From JAXDLW01 sp046262515 (lineage in GTDB: Bacteria > Chloroflexota > Dormibacteria > DASZGP01): 45,763 nucleotides of DNA. The DNA is taken from assembly GCA_046262515.1 (NCBI GenBank), contig JBHEMP010000137.1:1-45763 (forward strand). Direction: 5' to 3'. Under the pieces are notes generated by a model. That model was not told the DNA's origin. It ran no database searches and saw nothing but the letters and a program-made list of their open reading frames with translations. Below are positions 1 through 12,830 of this stretch, piece after piece (positions within the stretch are counted from its first letter, which is position 1; each line of letters opens with the position of its first letter). The position numbers and the translations under genes were made by a program.

Positions 1-2
1 CC

Positions 3-1536
3 GACGACTCCTCCCGGGCACAGACACTCGGCATAAACGTCGGTTCTGTGACGGGTCTGATCTGGATATTCGCGGGCGTCCTTTCGGCCGCCGTCGCCAT
101 TCTCGACGTTTACCAGAGGGGCACGCCCGGGTCCTCCGGTGGGGCCCCGGCTATTTACATCGCGGGCCTGGTGCCGATCCTCGCCGCCGCGGCGTTCGCC
201 CGCTTTCGCAGTGTTCCCCTCGCGCTGGGATCGGCCCTGGTCTTGGGGATGATCGCCTCAGGTATGTCCTGGAACCTCGGCAACACCATCGCCTTCGAGG
301 TCCTGCTCTTTGTCATCATCGCCGTCGGGCTGGCGCTCCAGAAATATCAGCCCAGCCGAGGCGAACAGGAGGCTGCGGCGGGGTACCTGTCCGCGAAGGA
401 AGCCCGGCCCATCCCAGGGGCAATCCGCCATCACCATGTGGTCGTTACCTACATTCGCTGGACGGTTGGCCTGCTTGCGCTGCTGGTCCTGGCCAGTCCC
501 TTCCTGCTGACGCCCAGCCAGGTCAGCCAGGAGTCGGCGGTGGTGATCTACGCCATCGTGGGGGTCTCCCTCCTGATCCTCACCGGCTGGGCGGGTCAGG
601 TCAGCCTGGGCCAGTTCGCCTTCGCCGCCGCCGGCGCCTACGTGACCGCGATCCTGCGCGCCCGGGCGGGCCTTGACGTGACCCTCTGCATCCTTATCGG
701 GGGGTTGGCCGGCTCTGTGGTGGCCGCGCTGGTCGGTGTCGGAGCGCTGCGGCTCCGCGGTCTTTACCTCGCCGTTTCGACGCTGGCATTTTCCCTGGCC
801 GTTGCCGATTTTGGGCTCGACCCCCAGTTCCTGGGCAGGTACCTTCCGACCAACATCGACCGCCCCCTCTATCTCGGGGTTGACCTCAACGACGAGAAGT
901 GGTTCTACTACTTCTGCCTCTTCTTCCTGGTACTGGCCGCCCTGGCGGTCACCGGGCTTCGGCGCAGTCGCACCGGCCGGACGCTCATCGCCGTCCGTGA
1001 CAACGAGGACGCCGGCCAATCCTTCGGGGTCAACCTCTTCCGGCTGCGGCTGGGGGCCTTCGTCGTCTCGGGGTTCATCGCCGCCATCGCGGGAGGGCTC
1101 TTCGCCCTTCACCAGCATTCCGTCTCGCCGCGCGATTTCTCCGCGGGGCAGAGCGTGAACATCTTCCTGATGGTGATCATCGGTGGCCTTGGCTCGATCG
1201 CTGGGCCAATCCTGGGGGCCGTCTACCAGGCCGCCTTCCTGCTCTTCGCATCGCCCATATTCGCCCTCCTCGGCACCGGCTTCGGGGTCCTGGCCGTGCT
1301 CCTGCTGTTCCCGGGCGGTCTTGGCGCGGTGGTCTATGGGGCGCGGGACGGGCTGGTGCGGCGGGTCGCTATCAGGTACCGGGTGGCGGTTCCCGGCCTG
1401 CTGGCGGACGCCCGGGAACTCGCTCAACTGCGGCGTGGCAAGGTGAACCCGAAGACCCGGCCGGGGGGAGGGACCATCCTGGTCCCGGCCCGCTACCGGT
1501 TGTTCGACCAGTGGCGTGCCTTCCGGAGTGACGGCG

Positions 1537-1544
<8 letters not shown>
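3..1544 (+). CDS. LivH-LivM fused branched-chain amino-acid-type ABC permease (5' end outside window)
   Basis: Membrane component of a Liv/HAAT-type ABC importer. The frame is open to the left edge. The residues before the GTG at 48 read as the late cytoplasmic loop of LivH (Asp-Asp-Ser-Ser-Arg-Ala followed by LGINV), so I treat the gene as cut by the window rather than starting at 48. LivH-like transmembrane segments run to about nt 330. A hydrophilic linker (about 340-440) leads into a complete LivM domain with the family motif TGWAGQVSLGQFAF near nt 580-620 and the late loop GGLGSIAGPILGAVYQ near 1180-1230. LivH and LivM are normally separate proteins, so this is a permease fusion. The basic C-terminal tail (1370-1541) lies beyond the usual LivM end. 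The stop overlaps the next ATG by 8 bp, indicating translational coupling to the ATPase-carrying protein. The substrate cannot be told from sequence. Confidence 0.85.
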
Positions 1545-4646
<3,102 letters not shown>

Positions 4647-4650
<4 letters not shown>

Positions 4651-5657
4651 GTAGCACGCTCAAGCCCCGCACCACCAAGACCTCGGCGACCCCCGCCGAG
4701 CGTCCGCGCATGAGTTCCAAGGAGTTCCAGGAGCGCTTCGAAGCCATCGCCAACAACATCCAGAACGTCATCAAGGGCAAGGATCGCGCCATCCGCGTCG
4801 TCGTCACCGCCATCCTCGCTGAAGGCCATGTCCTGCTGGAGGATCTCCCAGGCACTGGCAAGACCATGCTGGCACGGTCCATCGCCCAGACTCTCAACGT
4901 CGAGACCAACCGGGTCCAGTGCACTCCCGACCTGCTCCCGTCGGACATCACCGGATCGTCGATCATCGACATGAGCACCCGCGAGTTTCGTTTCTCCCCG
5001 GGTCCGATCTTCACCAACATCCTGCTGTCCGACGAGATCAACCGGGCCACCCCCAAGACCCAGTCTGCCTTGCTGGAGGCGATGCAGGAGCGGCGGGTGT
5101 CGGTCGACGGCACGACTCACCCGCTGCCTAAGCCCTTCCTGCTGCTGGCGACCCAGAACCCCATCGAGCTGGCCGGGACCTTTCCCCTCCCGGAGGCCCA
5201 GCTCGACCGCTTTCTTTTCAAGGTTTCCCTGGGCTACCCGGACCTCGCCGCCGAGGTAGAGGTGATGAAGGCCAACTTCGTCAACGAGGCCATCGAGAGC
5301 CTGAAGCCGGTCTGCTCCATCGAGGAGGTTCTCGAGATGCAGCTGTGGCCCAAAGGGGTCACCGTCTCTGAACCGATCATGCAGTACATCGCTGAGATCT
5401 GCCAGGCCACGCGGGTCGACGCGTCGCTGCAGCTACCGGCCAGCCCCCGCGCCTCCCTGGCATTGATGCGGGCGGCCCGCGTGGTGGCGGCGTCATACGG
5501 GCGCGAGGACGTCCTCCCCGACGACGTCAAGGTCGTGCTCCAGCCGGTCCTGGCCCACCGCCTCGCCCTCACACCCGACGCCGAACTGCGCGACGACACC
5601 ATCGACAAAGTGGTCGAGCGCATCACCACGCGCGTCAAGGCCCCGATGGGCCTGTAG
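4647..5657 (+). CDS. MoxR-family AAA+ ATPase
   Basis: A 336-residue AAA+ ATPase of the MoxR type, a family of chaperone-like ATPases that usually act with DUF58 and vWA proteins on envelope or metalloenzyme substrates. Walker A (LPGTGKT) is at about residues 68-74. Walker B reads DEINRATPKTQSALLEAM. The sensor region ATQNPIELAGTFPLPEAQLD, including the family's PLPEAQLDRF stretch, is intact. The C-terminal lid (about 215-330) is of normal size. The start is GTG 4647, overlapping the previous stop by 4 bp with a strong AGGAGG. The next gene is DUF58, the classical partner, and a transglutaminase-type membrane protein follows. The odd feature is the tight coupling to an upstream Liv/MFS transporter. 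Confidence 0.93.
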
Positions 5658-5685
5658 GCGGGGACGAGCTATCAGCGCCATCCAG

Positions 5686-6987
5686 GTGCAGGTCGGAAGC
5701 CCGGCGGTGGGGGCGCCGCGCTCCCCGGCGCCGCCGCGGCGGTTCCGGCGCGCCAGCCGGGCCAGCGGCGCCCTCGGGGCCATCGAGCGCACCACCGGCA
5801 TAACGGCCAGCGGGTTGATCCTGCTGGGGTTCTGCGTCGGGGCTTGGATCGCTGGCAAGATCATGGGCGGGCGCGCGATCTATTTGCTCGCGTATTGTGG
5901 CGTGGCCCTGCTGGCCGCCGCGTACTACATGGCCCGCCGCAAGCGCCCGGTCACGGCCGAGCGGTCATCCCTTGCCCGCCGCGCCCGAGAAGGCCAGGTC
6001 CTGGAGGTGGAGCTCACGCTCAGAGCCGACCGCAGGATCACGACCTTCGTTCTCGAGGAGAAGGTTCACCCCCACCTCGGTAGTACGGTGCGTGTACCCA
6101 TCGCGACGGTGGCACCGGGCCACGACGTGAAGCACAGCTACAGCATCAGCCCCCGGCTTCGCGGAGTCTACCAGGTGGGTCCATTGACGGCGGAGTTCAG
6201 CGACCCCTTCGGGCTGGCGCGGCGCCAGCAGCTCCTCACCGAACGGACCGAGATCATCGTTCATCCGCGTACGGATGACGTCCTCGACCGGCCCCTGACG
6301 CGGGGCTTCGAGGACCCCCCTCTGCGCCCCCCGAACTCGCGGGCCTGGCCGGAGGGATTTGAGTTCTACGGCATGCGCGAGTACGTCCGCGGCGACGACA
6401 TGCGCCGCGTCGTCTGGCGGGCTTTCGCACGTACCGAGAAGCTGCTGGTGCGCGAGTTCGAACAGGGGATCGGGGACCGCATCTCCGTGGTCGTCGACAC
6501 CGACCGCTCTTGGCACAGCCCCGGCAATCCCTCAGACACCTTTGAGACCGCCGTACGGGTCGCCGCCTCGGTGGGCACCCGGCATATCAAGGACGGGTTC
6601 TCCACCCGGCTGGAGTCCAACTATGCGGAACTGGGGGGCTTCCGGGGTCCTCGCGCCAGGCTGCCATTCCTGGACCAGCTGGCCGGCATCCACATGAGCA
6701 AGGAGCCGCTCGAGGACGCCCTCACCCGCCTAGTGCGCAACGGTCGCCGGGATGCCCACGTCGTGGTTGTGACCAGCCATTTTTCGTCTCTGGCCGCGGC
6801 CCAGGCCAATTTGCTAATCAGTGGGGGAGCCTCACTGACGGTGGCGGCGGTGGTTTGGGAGGAGTCCGACCCGGTATCGATGCGGCGGGCACGTGAGATT
6901 GGCGCGCAGGTCGTCCCGGTGAAGCCGGGGGCGTCACTCCGGGGCGTTTTCCGAGCCAGCCTCCAAACCAACATCAGGATGCATTGA
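5686..6987 (+). CDS. DUF58 domain-containing protein
   Basis: A 433-residue protein with a Pro/Arg-rich N-terminus and two hydrophobic helices at about residues 45-85. A beta-rich middle section is followed by the DUF58 hallmark at about 225-265 (MREYVRGDDMRRVVWRAFAR, then LLVREFEQ). A vWA-like segment then starts with VVVDTDRSW, in which the Asp-x-Asp pair resembles the start of a MIDAS site. DUF58 proteins are usual partners of MoxR ATPases and TgpA-like membrane proteins. GTG 5686 is the only reasonable start: no ATG, GTG or TTG occurs closer to the previous stop at 5657. No strong ribosome binding site is visible. Its biochemical role is not established by the sequence. Confidence 0.85.
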   Translation: MQVGSPAVGAPRSPAPPRRFRRASRASGALGAIERTTGITASGLILLGFCVGAWIAGKIMGGRAIYLLAYCGVALLAAAYYMARRKRPVTAERSSLARRAREGQVLEVELTLRADRRITTFVLEEKVHPHLGSTVRVPIATVAPGHDVKHSYSISPRLRGVYQVGPLTAEFSDPFGLARRQQLLTERTEIIVHPRTDDVLDRPLTRGFEDPPLRPPNSRAWPEGFEFYGMREYVRGDDMRRVVWRAFARTEKLLVREFEQGIGDRISVVVDTDRSWHSPGNPSDTFETAVRVAASVGTRHIKDGFSTRLESNYAELGGFRGPRARLPFLDQLAGIHMSKEPLEDALTRLVRNGRRDAHVVVVTSHFSSLAAAQANLLISGGASLTVAAVVWEESDPVSMRRAREIGAQVVPVKPGASLRGVFRASLQTNIRMH

Positions 6988-7000
6988 TGCGGCGCGACGT

Positions 7001-10000
7001 ATGAGTGACGACGCGCCCGCCCCAGTCGCGCCCCCGCGCGTCTCCGGCCTAGAGGTCCAGACGGACGAGATCCTCCGCGGGGATGCGCCCGAGCAGGCGG
7101 GCGAGGCCGCCCCCGAGGCCGTCGAGGCGCCGAGGGCGTCGCCGCTGTTGACAGGCCTTGCCGGCCTCTGCGCATCGGCCGCGGCGGCGTGGATGGTGGC
7201 CGGCGTCTTCCGCGGTTTCAGCGCGCACCTGGTGGGACTGCTCGGAGTGGGTATCGGTGCCGGGCTGGTGATCCTCTCCCATCGCCTGCGCAACGCCGCC
7301 GCCCTACAGTGGCTGGTCGTCCCCGCGGCTGCCCTCACCGGCGCCATTCTTGTTGCTCCCGACGCCCACGCGGGCAGCTCCAGCCTCGTCGGTTTGGTGG
7401 TCGACGCCGTTCACTCCGGTGGCCTGCTCCAGCCTCCAATCAGCTTCGACCCCGGCTGGCGATTTGTCCTAGTGGTGATCTTCGCCCTCCTTGCCGCCGC
7501 CTCCTGCTCCCTGGCGGTCAACACCAACCGGCCCAAGTTGGCCGTGCTGCTGCCAGGTCCGGTGGTCGCGGGGGCGGCCCTGATCCAGCCCAGCGGTACC
7601 GAGATCATCTCCACCGCGGTTGCCCTTGTGCTGGTCGTCATTGGCCTGGCCCTGGCCTATGGCGCTGAGCTCGGCAGCGACGGCAACCTCTCGAGCGGGT
7701 TCGAGCTCCAGCGCCTGGGCCGAGGGGTTGCCTTTGCCGGCGGCCTTGCCGGCCTGCTCGTGGCGCTCAGCAGCCTCGGCATCCTTTTCCCGCAGCCCAA
7801 CCGCGACAGAACCATCCCTCCGCAGGCGCCGCAGACCCCGCCGGAGGAGCCAGACCGGGTGCTATTCCGCTACACCTCCACCCGCCCGGTGCCACTTCGG
7901 CTCGGCGTGATCGACGTCTACGATACGCGCGACTCAACGTGGAAGCTGCCCCCCTACGACACCCGTCGCCTGGAGCGGCTGGCGCCGCCGACGAAGATCC
8001 CCGGGACCAAGGGGGCCGGCATCAATCCCATCAGGGCGGCATTCTCCATCGCCGACGTCCGGGGCCACGCCATCCCCGACATCGCCGGCATCACGTCGTT
8101 CACCGGCCCGCACGATGCCATCGACTATGACCGCAGGACCGGCGCGGTGCGACTGGCGGACAAGCCCGCCTTCCCCGGGCTGCATTACAGCATCATCGCT
8201 GTCGACCTAGCGGCGATCCCTGTGGCGGACATGGCCAAGGCCGGGGCGCCCGACGTCGACAAGCATTACCTCGACGCCCCCAAGGCTCCCCCCGAGGTGA
8301 TCGCCCTGCTGGCCCAGTACGAGCAGGCGATTGCGAAGTTGGGAGTCCCGGCGGACGCCTTCAACCGCCTCCAGTTCCTCCGCAACCGGCTTCTTCAGCA
8401 AGTCGTCGCCTCGGGCGCCGGCACCCCGACCACGCTGCCGGCGACGCGGGTGGCGCAGATGCTCAACGGCGGCGAAGGGTCTCCCTACGAAATCACCGCG
8501 GCAGAAGCTTTGCTGGCCCGCTGGGCCGGCGTCCCCTCGCGCATCGGTTATGGGTATTACGGCGGAGACAAGAGCGCCGACGGCTCCTTTGAGATCCGGC
8601 CCAAGGACGGGACCACCTTCCTCGAGGCGTACTTCAAGGGTTATGGCTGGATCCCGCTGGTCGGTGTTCCGCCCCACGCCAAACCCAGCACTACGCAGTC
8701 CAAGAAGAAGAAGTTGCCCAACGTCCACGAGTCGGACCAGCTGGCGTTGGAGGTCCTGGTGCCGGTGGAGTACGACAACCCTCACCAGCTCTTTGAGTAC
8801 GTCCGCTATTACCTCGGGATCGTGGGGGGGCCGGCGCTGGCGCTGCTGGCATTGCTGGCCGGGTACCCCTGGCTGCTGAAGCTGCTGCGGGGCTACGTGC
8901 GTAACCTCTGGGCAAAACGCACCAGCCCTCGAGCCAGGGTGGCGGTGGTTTACTGCGAGTTCCGTGACCGGGCCCGGGACCTGGCCATCGGCGATCCGTC
9001 AGCCACCCCCATCGAATTCCTGGGCAGCCTCGACGCCGACGCGGAGCACGACGAGCTGGCCTGGCTGGTGACGCGCGCCATCTGGGGGGACCTCGGCCGT
9101 GACCTCCGCGACGAGGACGTGCGGGCCGCAGGGGACCTGGCGAAGTCGCTGACCCGACGCTTCCTGCGTGCCCAGTCGCCGCTCAACAGGGTCCTCGGTG
9201 CGATTGCCCGCACCTCCCTGCGGGAGCCCTACACCCGCGAGATCCCCAATTTCTGGCTGGAACGCACGAACCGGGGCGAGCTGCGGCGCCGGTATCGACG
9301 CTTCAGGCGCGACCTGACCCTCCGCCGTCATGGTCGTCGGAGCGTCCTTGCCCCTGCGATCGGGGTTGTTGCGTGCCTGCTGCTCTCCGGCTGTGGCGAC
9401 ATCGTCCACGCCTCCAATCGCAAATTCCCAGACAAACTGATTCCCGCGTCCATCGGCCAGCTGGACCTGAAACGAGACCGCAAGTCCGAGAAGGCGTATA
9501 CCTCCGCGGGCCGGACCTCGCTGGCGCAGACCGGCCGCGTCTACCTGATCGAGCATGACGAGGGCATCATCGAGGGATCTCTCCAGGTGACGGTCTTCAA
9601 GGACAAGGTGAACACCGATGACCTCAACGACGAGAGCCTGTCCGGGCGCTGCCTGGACAACCCGTTGAGCTGCACGGGGTTGGAGACTTTCATCGGGATG
9701 CAGACGTCCCTCGGCGGCACCAACACCTTTCACCGCTTCTACTATCGGGATCGTCGCGGCTACTTCATGCAGGTTGCGGACCCCGCGGAGCAGGTCTACA
9801 TGTGGTTCCCGCCGCACACCCAGAGCATGATGCTCATGATCCTGCGCAGCCAGTTCCCGGGGAATTCCGGTCTGGCTCTGTACCATGCCCTTATTGACTA
9901 CCAGGTGGGCGCTAGACCCTCTGCCGTACCTATTCCGTCCCCTTCGTTCCTGACCGCCAGCCCGTCGCCCAGCCCGGCGAGCGAAGGCGGCGGATCGCCC

Positions 10001-10069
10001 TCGCCCGGCGGCTCCAGCTCCCCGGGCACCGGCGGTAGGCCGACTGCCGGACCCTCGAGTCCCCCCTGA
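7001..10069 (+). CDS. TgpA-like multipass membrane protein with degenerate transglutaminase domain and internal lipobox
   Basis: A 1022-residue protein in the position where a TgpA-type transglutaminase is expected. An acidic N-terminus (1-45) is followed by several transmembrane helices to about 265. A transglutaminase-fold domain spans about 440-560, then a transmembrane helix at about 605-630 and a DUF4129-like basic cytoplasmic region (640-775). By hand alignment the catalytic Cys-His-Asp triad is lost. The Cys position in GSPYEITAAEALLARWAGV is Pro495 or Ser494, the His of the usual HAWVE is Thr538, and the Asp after GYGW is Val554. Residues 782-798 then look like a lipoprotein signal (LLLSGC, Cys798), followed by a roughly 160-residue exported-looking domain and a Pro/Ser tail. 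No in-frame ATG, GTG or TTG lies close before that signal, so it seems fused rather than a separate gene. A frameshift or assembly error cannot be excluded. Confidence 0.75.
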   Translation: MSDDAPAPVAPPRVSGLEVQTDEILRGDAPEQAGEAAPEAVEAPRASPLLTGLAGLCASAAAAWMVAGVFRGFSAHLVGLLGVGIGAGLVILSHRLRNAAALQWLVVPAAALTGAILVAPDAHAGSSSLVGLVVDAVHSGGLLQPPISFDPGWRFVLVVIFALLAAASCSLAVNTNRPKLAVLLPGPVVAGAALIQPSGTEIISTAVALVLVVIGLALAYGAELGSDGNLSSGFELQRLGRGVAFAGGLAGLLVALSSLGILFPQPNRDRTIPPQAPQTPPEEPDRVLFRYTSTRPVPLRLGVIDVYDTRDSTWKLPPYDTRRLERLAPPTKIPGTKGAGINPIRAAFSIADVRGHAIPDIAGITSFTGPHDAIDYDRRTGAVRLADKPAFPGLHYSIIAVDLAAIPVADMAKAGAPDVDKHYLDAPKAPPEVIALLAQYEQAIAKLGVPADAFNRLQFLRNRLLQQVVASGAGTPTTLPATRVAQMLNGGEGSPYEITAAEALLARWAGVPSRIGYGYYGGDKSADGSFEIRPKDGTTFLEAYFKGYGWIPLVGVPPHAKPSTTQSKKKKLPNVHESDQLALEVLVPVEYDNPHQLFEYVRYYLGIVGGPALALLALLAGYPWLLKLLRGYVRNLWAKRTSPRARVAVVYCEFRDRARDLAIGDPSATPIEFLGSLDADAEHDELAWLVTRAIWGDLGRDLRDEDVRAAGDLAKSLTRRFLRAQSPLNRVLGAIARTSLREPYTREIPNFWLERTNRGELRRRYRRFRRDLTLRRHGRRSVLAPAIGVVACLLLSGCGDIVHASNRKFPDKLIPASIGQLDLKRDRKSEKAYTSAGRTSLAQTGRVYLIEHDEGIIEGSLQVTVFKDKVNTDDLNDESLSGRCLDNPLSCTGLETFIGMQTSLGGTNTFHRFYYRDRRGYFMQVADPAEQVYMWFPPHTQSMMLMILRSQFPGNSGLALYHALIDYQVGARPSAVPIPSPSFLTASPSPSPASEGGGSPSPGGSSSPGTGGRPTAGPSSPP

Positions 10070-10082
10070 TGGAGAGCAGATC

Positions 10083-11204
10083 ATGAAATCGACAACCCCC
10101 GCCAATCCGGCCCCCCTTCTCGGTCGCGTCCAGCCGCGGGCACGCCGCCTGTGCCGCCTCGCGATCTTCCTCTGTGCGCTTGGCCTGGCGGGCTGTGGGC
10201 CGCAGTTCAGCCTTCTCGCCGGGCTAAAGGGAGTGACCCAGGACGTGGTCCTGGGCGGCGGGCGCAAGCCGTCTCCACCTCCACCCCAGCTCCCGATTCA
10301 GAACGCCTACCAGCCGCCCGTCATCCCTCTGCCCGGACTGATTACTCCACCGCCGGCCCGGGCCGCGTTGCCAAGTCCGCCACCGCCGCCAGATTGCCCT
10401 CGGGCCGACCCCTTCGCAGTGCCCGCGGTGCCGGCGACCAACCTCTCGGACACTCCCCCCAGCAAGGGCGCGCCGTATCGGTATCGCTACAGCGGCAAGT
10501 CACAGATCGGGAGCGCACCGGTCCAGGTCCTGCCAACCGCCGGCACCCGCGAGGTCACGGACGCGGGACCGGCCTCGGTCCCCGGGGAGACCGGTGCCTT
10601 CAGGTTCGTCTACGTTGAGACCTACAATGGCGTCGCCGTCTCCACAACCTACACCGTGGTGCCCCAGGACCCGGCGTCGAACAACCCCCTGGCGCAATCG
10701 ACGACGGCAGGCATTTACCTGTCCGAGACGTCCAGTGCCGACGGTAAGTACGCATTCAAACCGCAGGCGCCGGGACTCCAGCAGATGCCCTTCCCGGCCC
10801 TGACCAGCAAGAGCTTTGGTAGCTCGGCGAGCGACCCGACCCTGCAGGAGACTGAGACCCTGCAGCCCGATGTCTACTTCAGCAACCCCTTCCCATTTTT
10901 CCCCGGCCCTTCGGGTAGCGACCAGCACTCACCGGGGACCAAAGTCGTCGGCAAAGACCGCGTCGACGCTTGCGGCGTAATCGTTGACGCCTGGCAGGTG
11001 GAGCTGGTGGGGACCTTCAACTCACCGTCGGCCCAGTTGACGTTCGACAACCTCGTCGACTTCGCCACGGAGTATGGGGGGCTGCCAATCTGGGAGCACA
11101 CGCGTGTACAGGGGAGCCAGAACGACCCCAAGAGCGGTAAGTCCCAGACCATCATGCTCGATGAGATAGCGACCATCAGCCAGTTGCCGCGCAAGGCTCA
11201 GTGA
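10083..11204 (+). CDS. Predicted lipoprotein with proline-rich linker, unknown function
   Basis: A 373-residue protein I do not recognise. It has an Arg-rich n-region, a hydrophobic stretch and a lipobox LGLAGC with Cys near residue 39, so it is predicted to be a lipid-anchored surface protein. A Pro-rich segment (about 60-110) acts as a linker. The rest is a beta-type, Ser/Thr/Gly-rich domain without familiar motifs. The start ATG 10083 follows the previous stop by 13 bp, with GGAGAG about 5 bp upstream. It continues the operon and, with its neighbours, gives three lipoprotein-type modules in a row behind the MoxR/DUF58 pair. It may be a substrate or partner of that module (inference). Confidence 0.75.
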   Translation: MKSTTPANPAPLLGRVQPRARRLCRLAIFLCALGLAGCGPQFSLLAGLKGVTQDVVLGGGRKPSPPPPQLPIQNAYQPPVIPLPGLITPPPARAALPSPPPPPDCPRADPFAVPAVPATNLSDTPPSKGAPYRYRYSGKSQIGSAPVQVLPTAGTREVTDAGPASVPGETGAFRFVYVETYNGVAVSTTYTVVPQDPASNNPLAQSTTAGIYLSETSSADGKYAFKPQAPGLQQMPFPALTSKSFGSSASDPTLQETETLQPDVYFSNPFPFFPGPSGSDQHSPGTKVVGKDRVDACGVIVDAWQVELVGTFNSPSAQLTFDNLVDFATEYGGLPIWEHTRVQGSQNDPKSGKSQTIMLDEIATISQLPRKAQ

Positions 11205-11229
11205 GGGCTGTGCCCGCCGGGAGCCGCCC

Positions 11230-11619
11230 GTGAGGCGGGGGCTGCTGGTGGCCTGCGCGCTGGTCGCCCTGGTGGCCGGCTGCGGGCAGCGCACCTCGAC
11301 CACCCTGCTGGAACTCGACAGTCAGAACGATGCGCAGAGCCCCCCCTTTACCGCCCAGCACGCGTGGCAGCTGGCCTACAGCTGGAATTGCGCCCAAGAC
11401 ATCTCGGAGGGCAGGACCCAGGCTAACCGCTTTGCCTACACCGTCTACTACGCGGAGGATCATTCCACCGCCACCGAGAACTACCAGCTGAACAAGACGG
11501 GAAAAAGCGGCAAGGGGACGGTGCGCTACAACCGCAACGGGATCTACTTCATCAAGGTCCAGTCGGACTGCCACTGGAAGGTGACCGTCACCCCTCAGGG
11601 GGCATCGCCGCCTGCGTGA
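11230..11619 (+). CDS. Small predicted lipoprotein, unknown function
   Basis: A 129-residue protein with a compact signal peptide and lipobox LVAGC (Cys about residue 18). The mature part is short and beta-rich. Two further cysteines (in SWNCAQ and SDCHW) could form a disulfide outside the cell. The C-terminal half reads like a small beta-sandwich (repeated T/Y/V strands, KGTVRYNRNGIYFIKV), but I cannot name a family. It starts with GTG 25 bp after the previous gene and is the last gene of the operon. The convergent TPR gene ends 37 bp further on, and no hairpin terminator is evident in that gap. Confidence 0.7.
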   Translation: MRRGLLVACALVALVAGCGQRTSTTLLELDSQNDAQSPPFTAQHAWQLAYSWNCAQDISEGRTQANRFAYTVYYAEDHSTATENYQLNKTGKSGKGTVRYNRNGIYFIKVQSDCHWKVTVTPQGASPPA

Positions 11620-11655
11620 CCGCGTGCGGAGGCGGTTCGTGCCTTGTCTCCCGCG

Positions 11656-12801
11656 TCAGTAGACCAGGTTCCCCCCAAAGGTTGGTGTCCGTCCGGCAAC
11701 CACGTCCGCCCGCCACTGGGCCAGGCGCCGATCCTTCCAGAACACGGCGCATTCATCAAAGTAGACAAGCACCGCATCCTTGCTGCCCCGCACCAGGAGG
11801 TCGTTGGCCAGGGACATGTTGGGACCGAACGAGTTGAGCTGGGGCGACCCTGGAGTCGTGCCGGCGGCCTTTAGTTCGCGCTCCGCTCCACGAACATCGC
11901 CGCTCCGCAGCAGCACGCGCCCCAGGACCATGTGTCCATCGTGGATGGCGTTTCCCCGGTTCCAGTTTTCGGGGCTGCTTGCCAGCGCGAGCTGCGCGTA
12001 TCGCCGGGCCTTGGTCATGTCGTCCGCGAGAAAGGCAGTTTTCGCCAGCGTGGGCAGCTTGCCCACTTTGGTTGGGCCTGAGGACAGCCGATAGGACCGT
12101 TCAAACTCAATCAGGGCTCTTGCAGACAGGTCACTGCTGGAAGAGCGACTCGGAATTCCCTCCAACAGATAGAGCTGGCCCAGGCTCTCGGGCCAGCGCT
12201 CATCAGTGGGCTGCTGGGTTTCTGCGTCTCGGTAGATCATCTCGGCCCGGCCGTACTCCCCGGAATTCTTGTCGTGGGCTGCAACGTTGCCCAAAACGGA
12301 CGCGTCGTGGGGATGGCGTCGAAGTTGGGCCTGCCATGCGGAATCGGCTTTCGCCCAGTCCAACGTTTCGGTCGCTCGATTAACGGCTGCGTAGGGCGAG
12401 CCCAGGACGGCCAGACCGGGATGGTGGTCAATCAGCCAGATGATCTGGGGCACCCTCGCGGCGCGAGCCCCCGGGTCCCTGAACTGCCTGCCCCAGTAAT
12501 AGCCAAGAAGGCGCGCGCGCTTGGTCACGTCATTTGGAGAACCCCTTAGATCGGCCTCAAGGCGTTGGGCGTCTGCGGAGCTCATCCGGGTGCCCTCGAC
12601 AGCGTCGAATTCACTGCTGTCGCGGATCGCGAGTCTTATCACCGCTTGCGCCAGGACACCGGGAATTATGCGAGCAGCGACCGGTATGAGTCCTACACTG
12701 AGAAGGCATATTGCCACCGCCGTGCCAGAGACCCACAGCCAGTAGTTTCTACGGCGCGGTAGCGGACCCGCCGCCGGCGCGGCATGACCCTCGTCTTCCA
12801 T
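11656..12801 (-). CDS. Membrane-anchored TPR-like repeat protein
   Basis: A 381-residue protein with one N-terminal membrane helix (about residues 20-50, after a basic NYW stretch). The rest is an alpha-helical repeat region with TPR-like spacing: alternating Ala/Leu/Tyr patterns such as EYGRAEMIYRDAE, KARRYAQLALASSPENW and GDVRGAERELKAAGTTP. Proteins of this shape are usually scaffolds; no catalytic motif is visible. It is the last gene of a minus-strand set (sulfatase-fold enzyme, Gfo/Idh oxidoreductase, TPR) and starts 29 bp after the oxidoreductase stop. Its role with those enzymes is unknown. Confidence 0.7.
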   Translation of the reverse strand: MEDEGHAAPAAGPLPRRRNYWLWVSGTAVAICLLSVGLIPVAARIIPGVLAQAVIRLAIRDSSEFDAVEGTRMSSADAQRLEADLRGSPNDVTKRARLLGYYWGRQFRDPGARAARVPQIIWLIDHHPGLAVLGSPYAAVNRATETLDWAKADSAWQAQLRRHPHDASVLGNVAAHDKNSGEYGRAEMIYRDAETQQPTDERWPESLGQLYLLEGIPSRSSSSDLSARALIEFERSYRLSSGPTKVGKLPTLAKTAFLADDMTKARRYAQLALASSPENWNRGNAIHDGHMVLGRVLLRSGDVRGAERELKAAGTTPGSPQLNSFGPNMSLANDLLVRGSKDAVLVYFDECAVFWKDRRLAQWRADVVAGRTPTFGGNLVY

Positions 12802-12830
12802 AGGTACTCTCAGCTACCTGAAATCGATGC

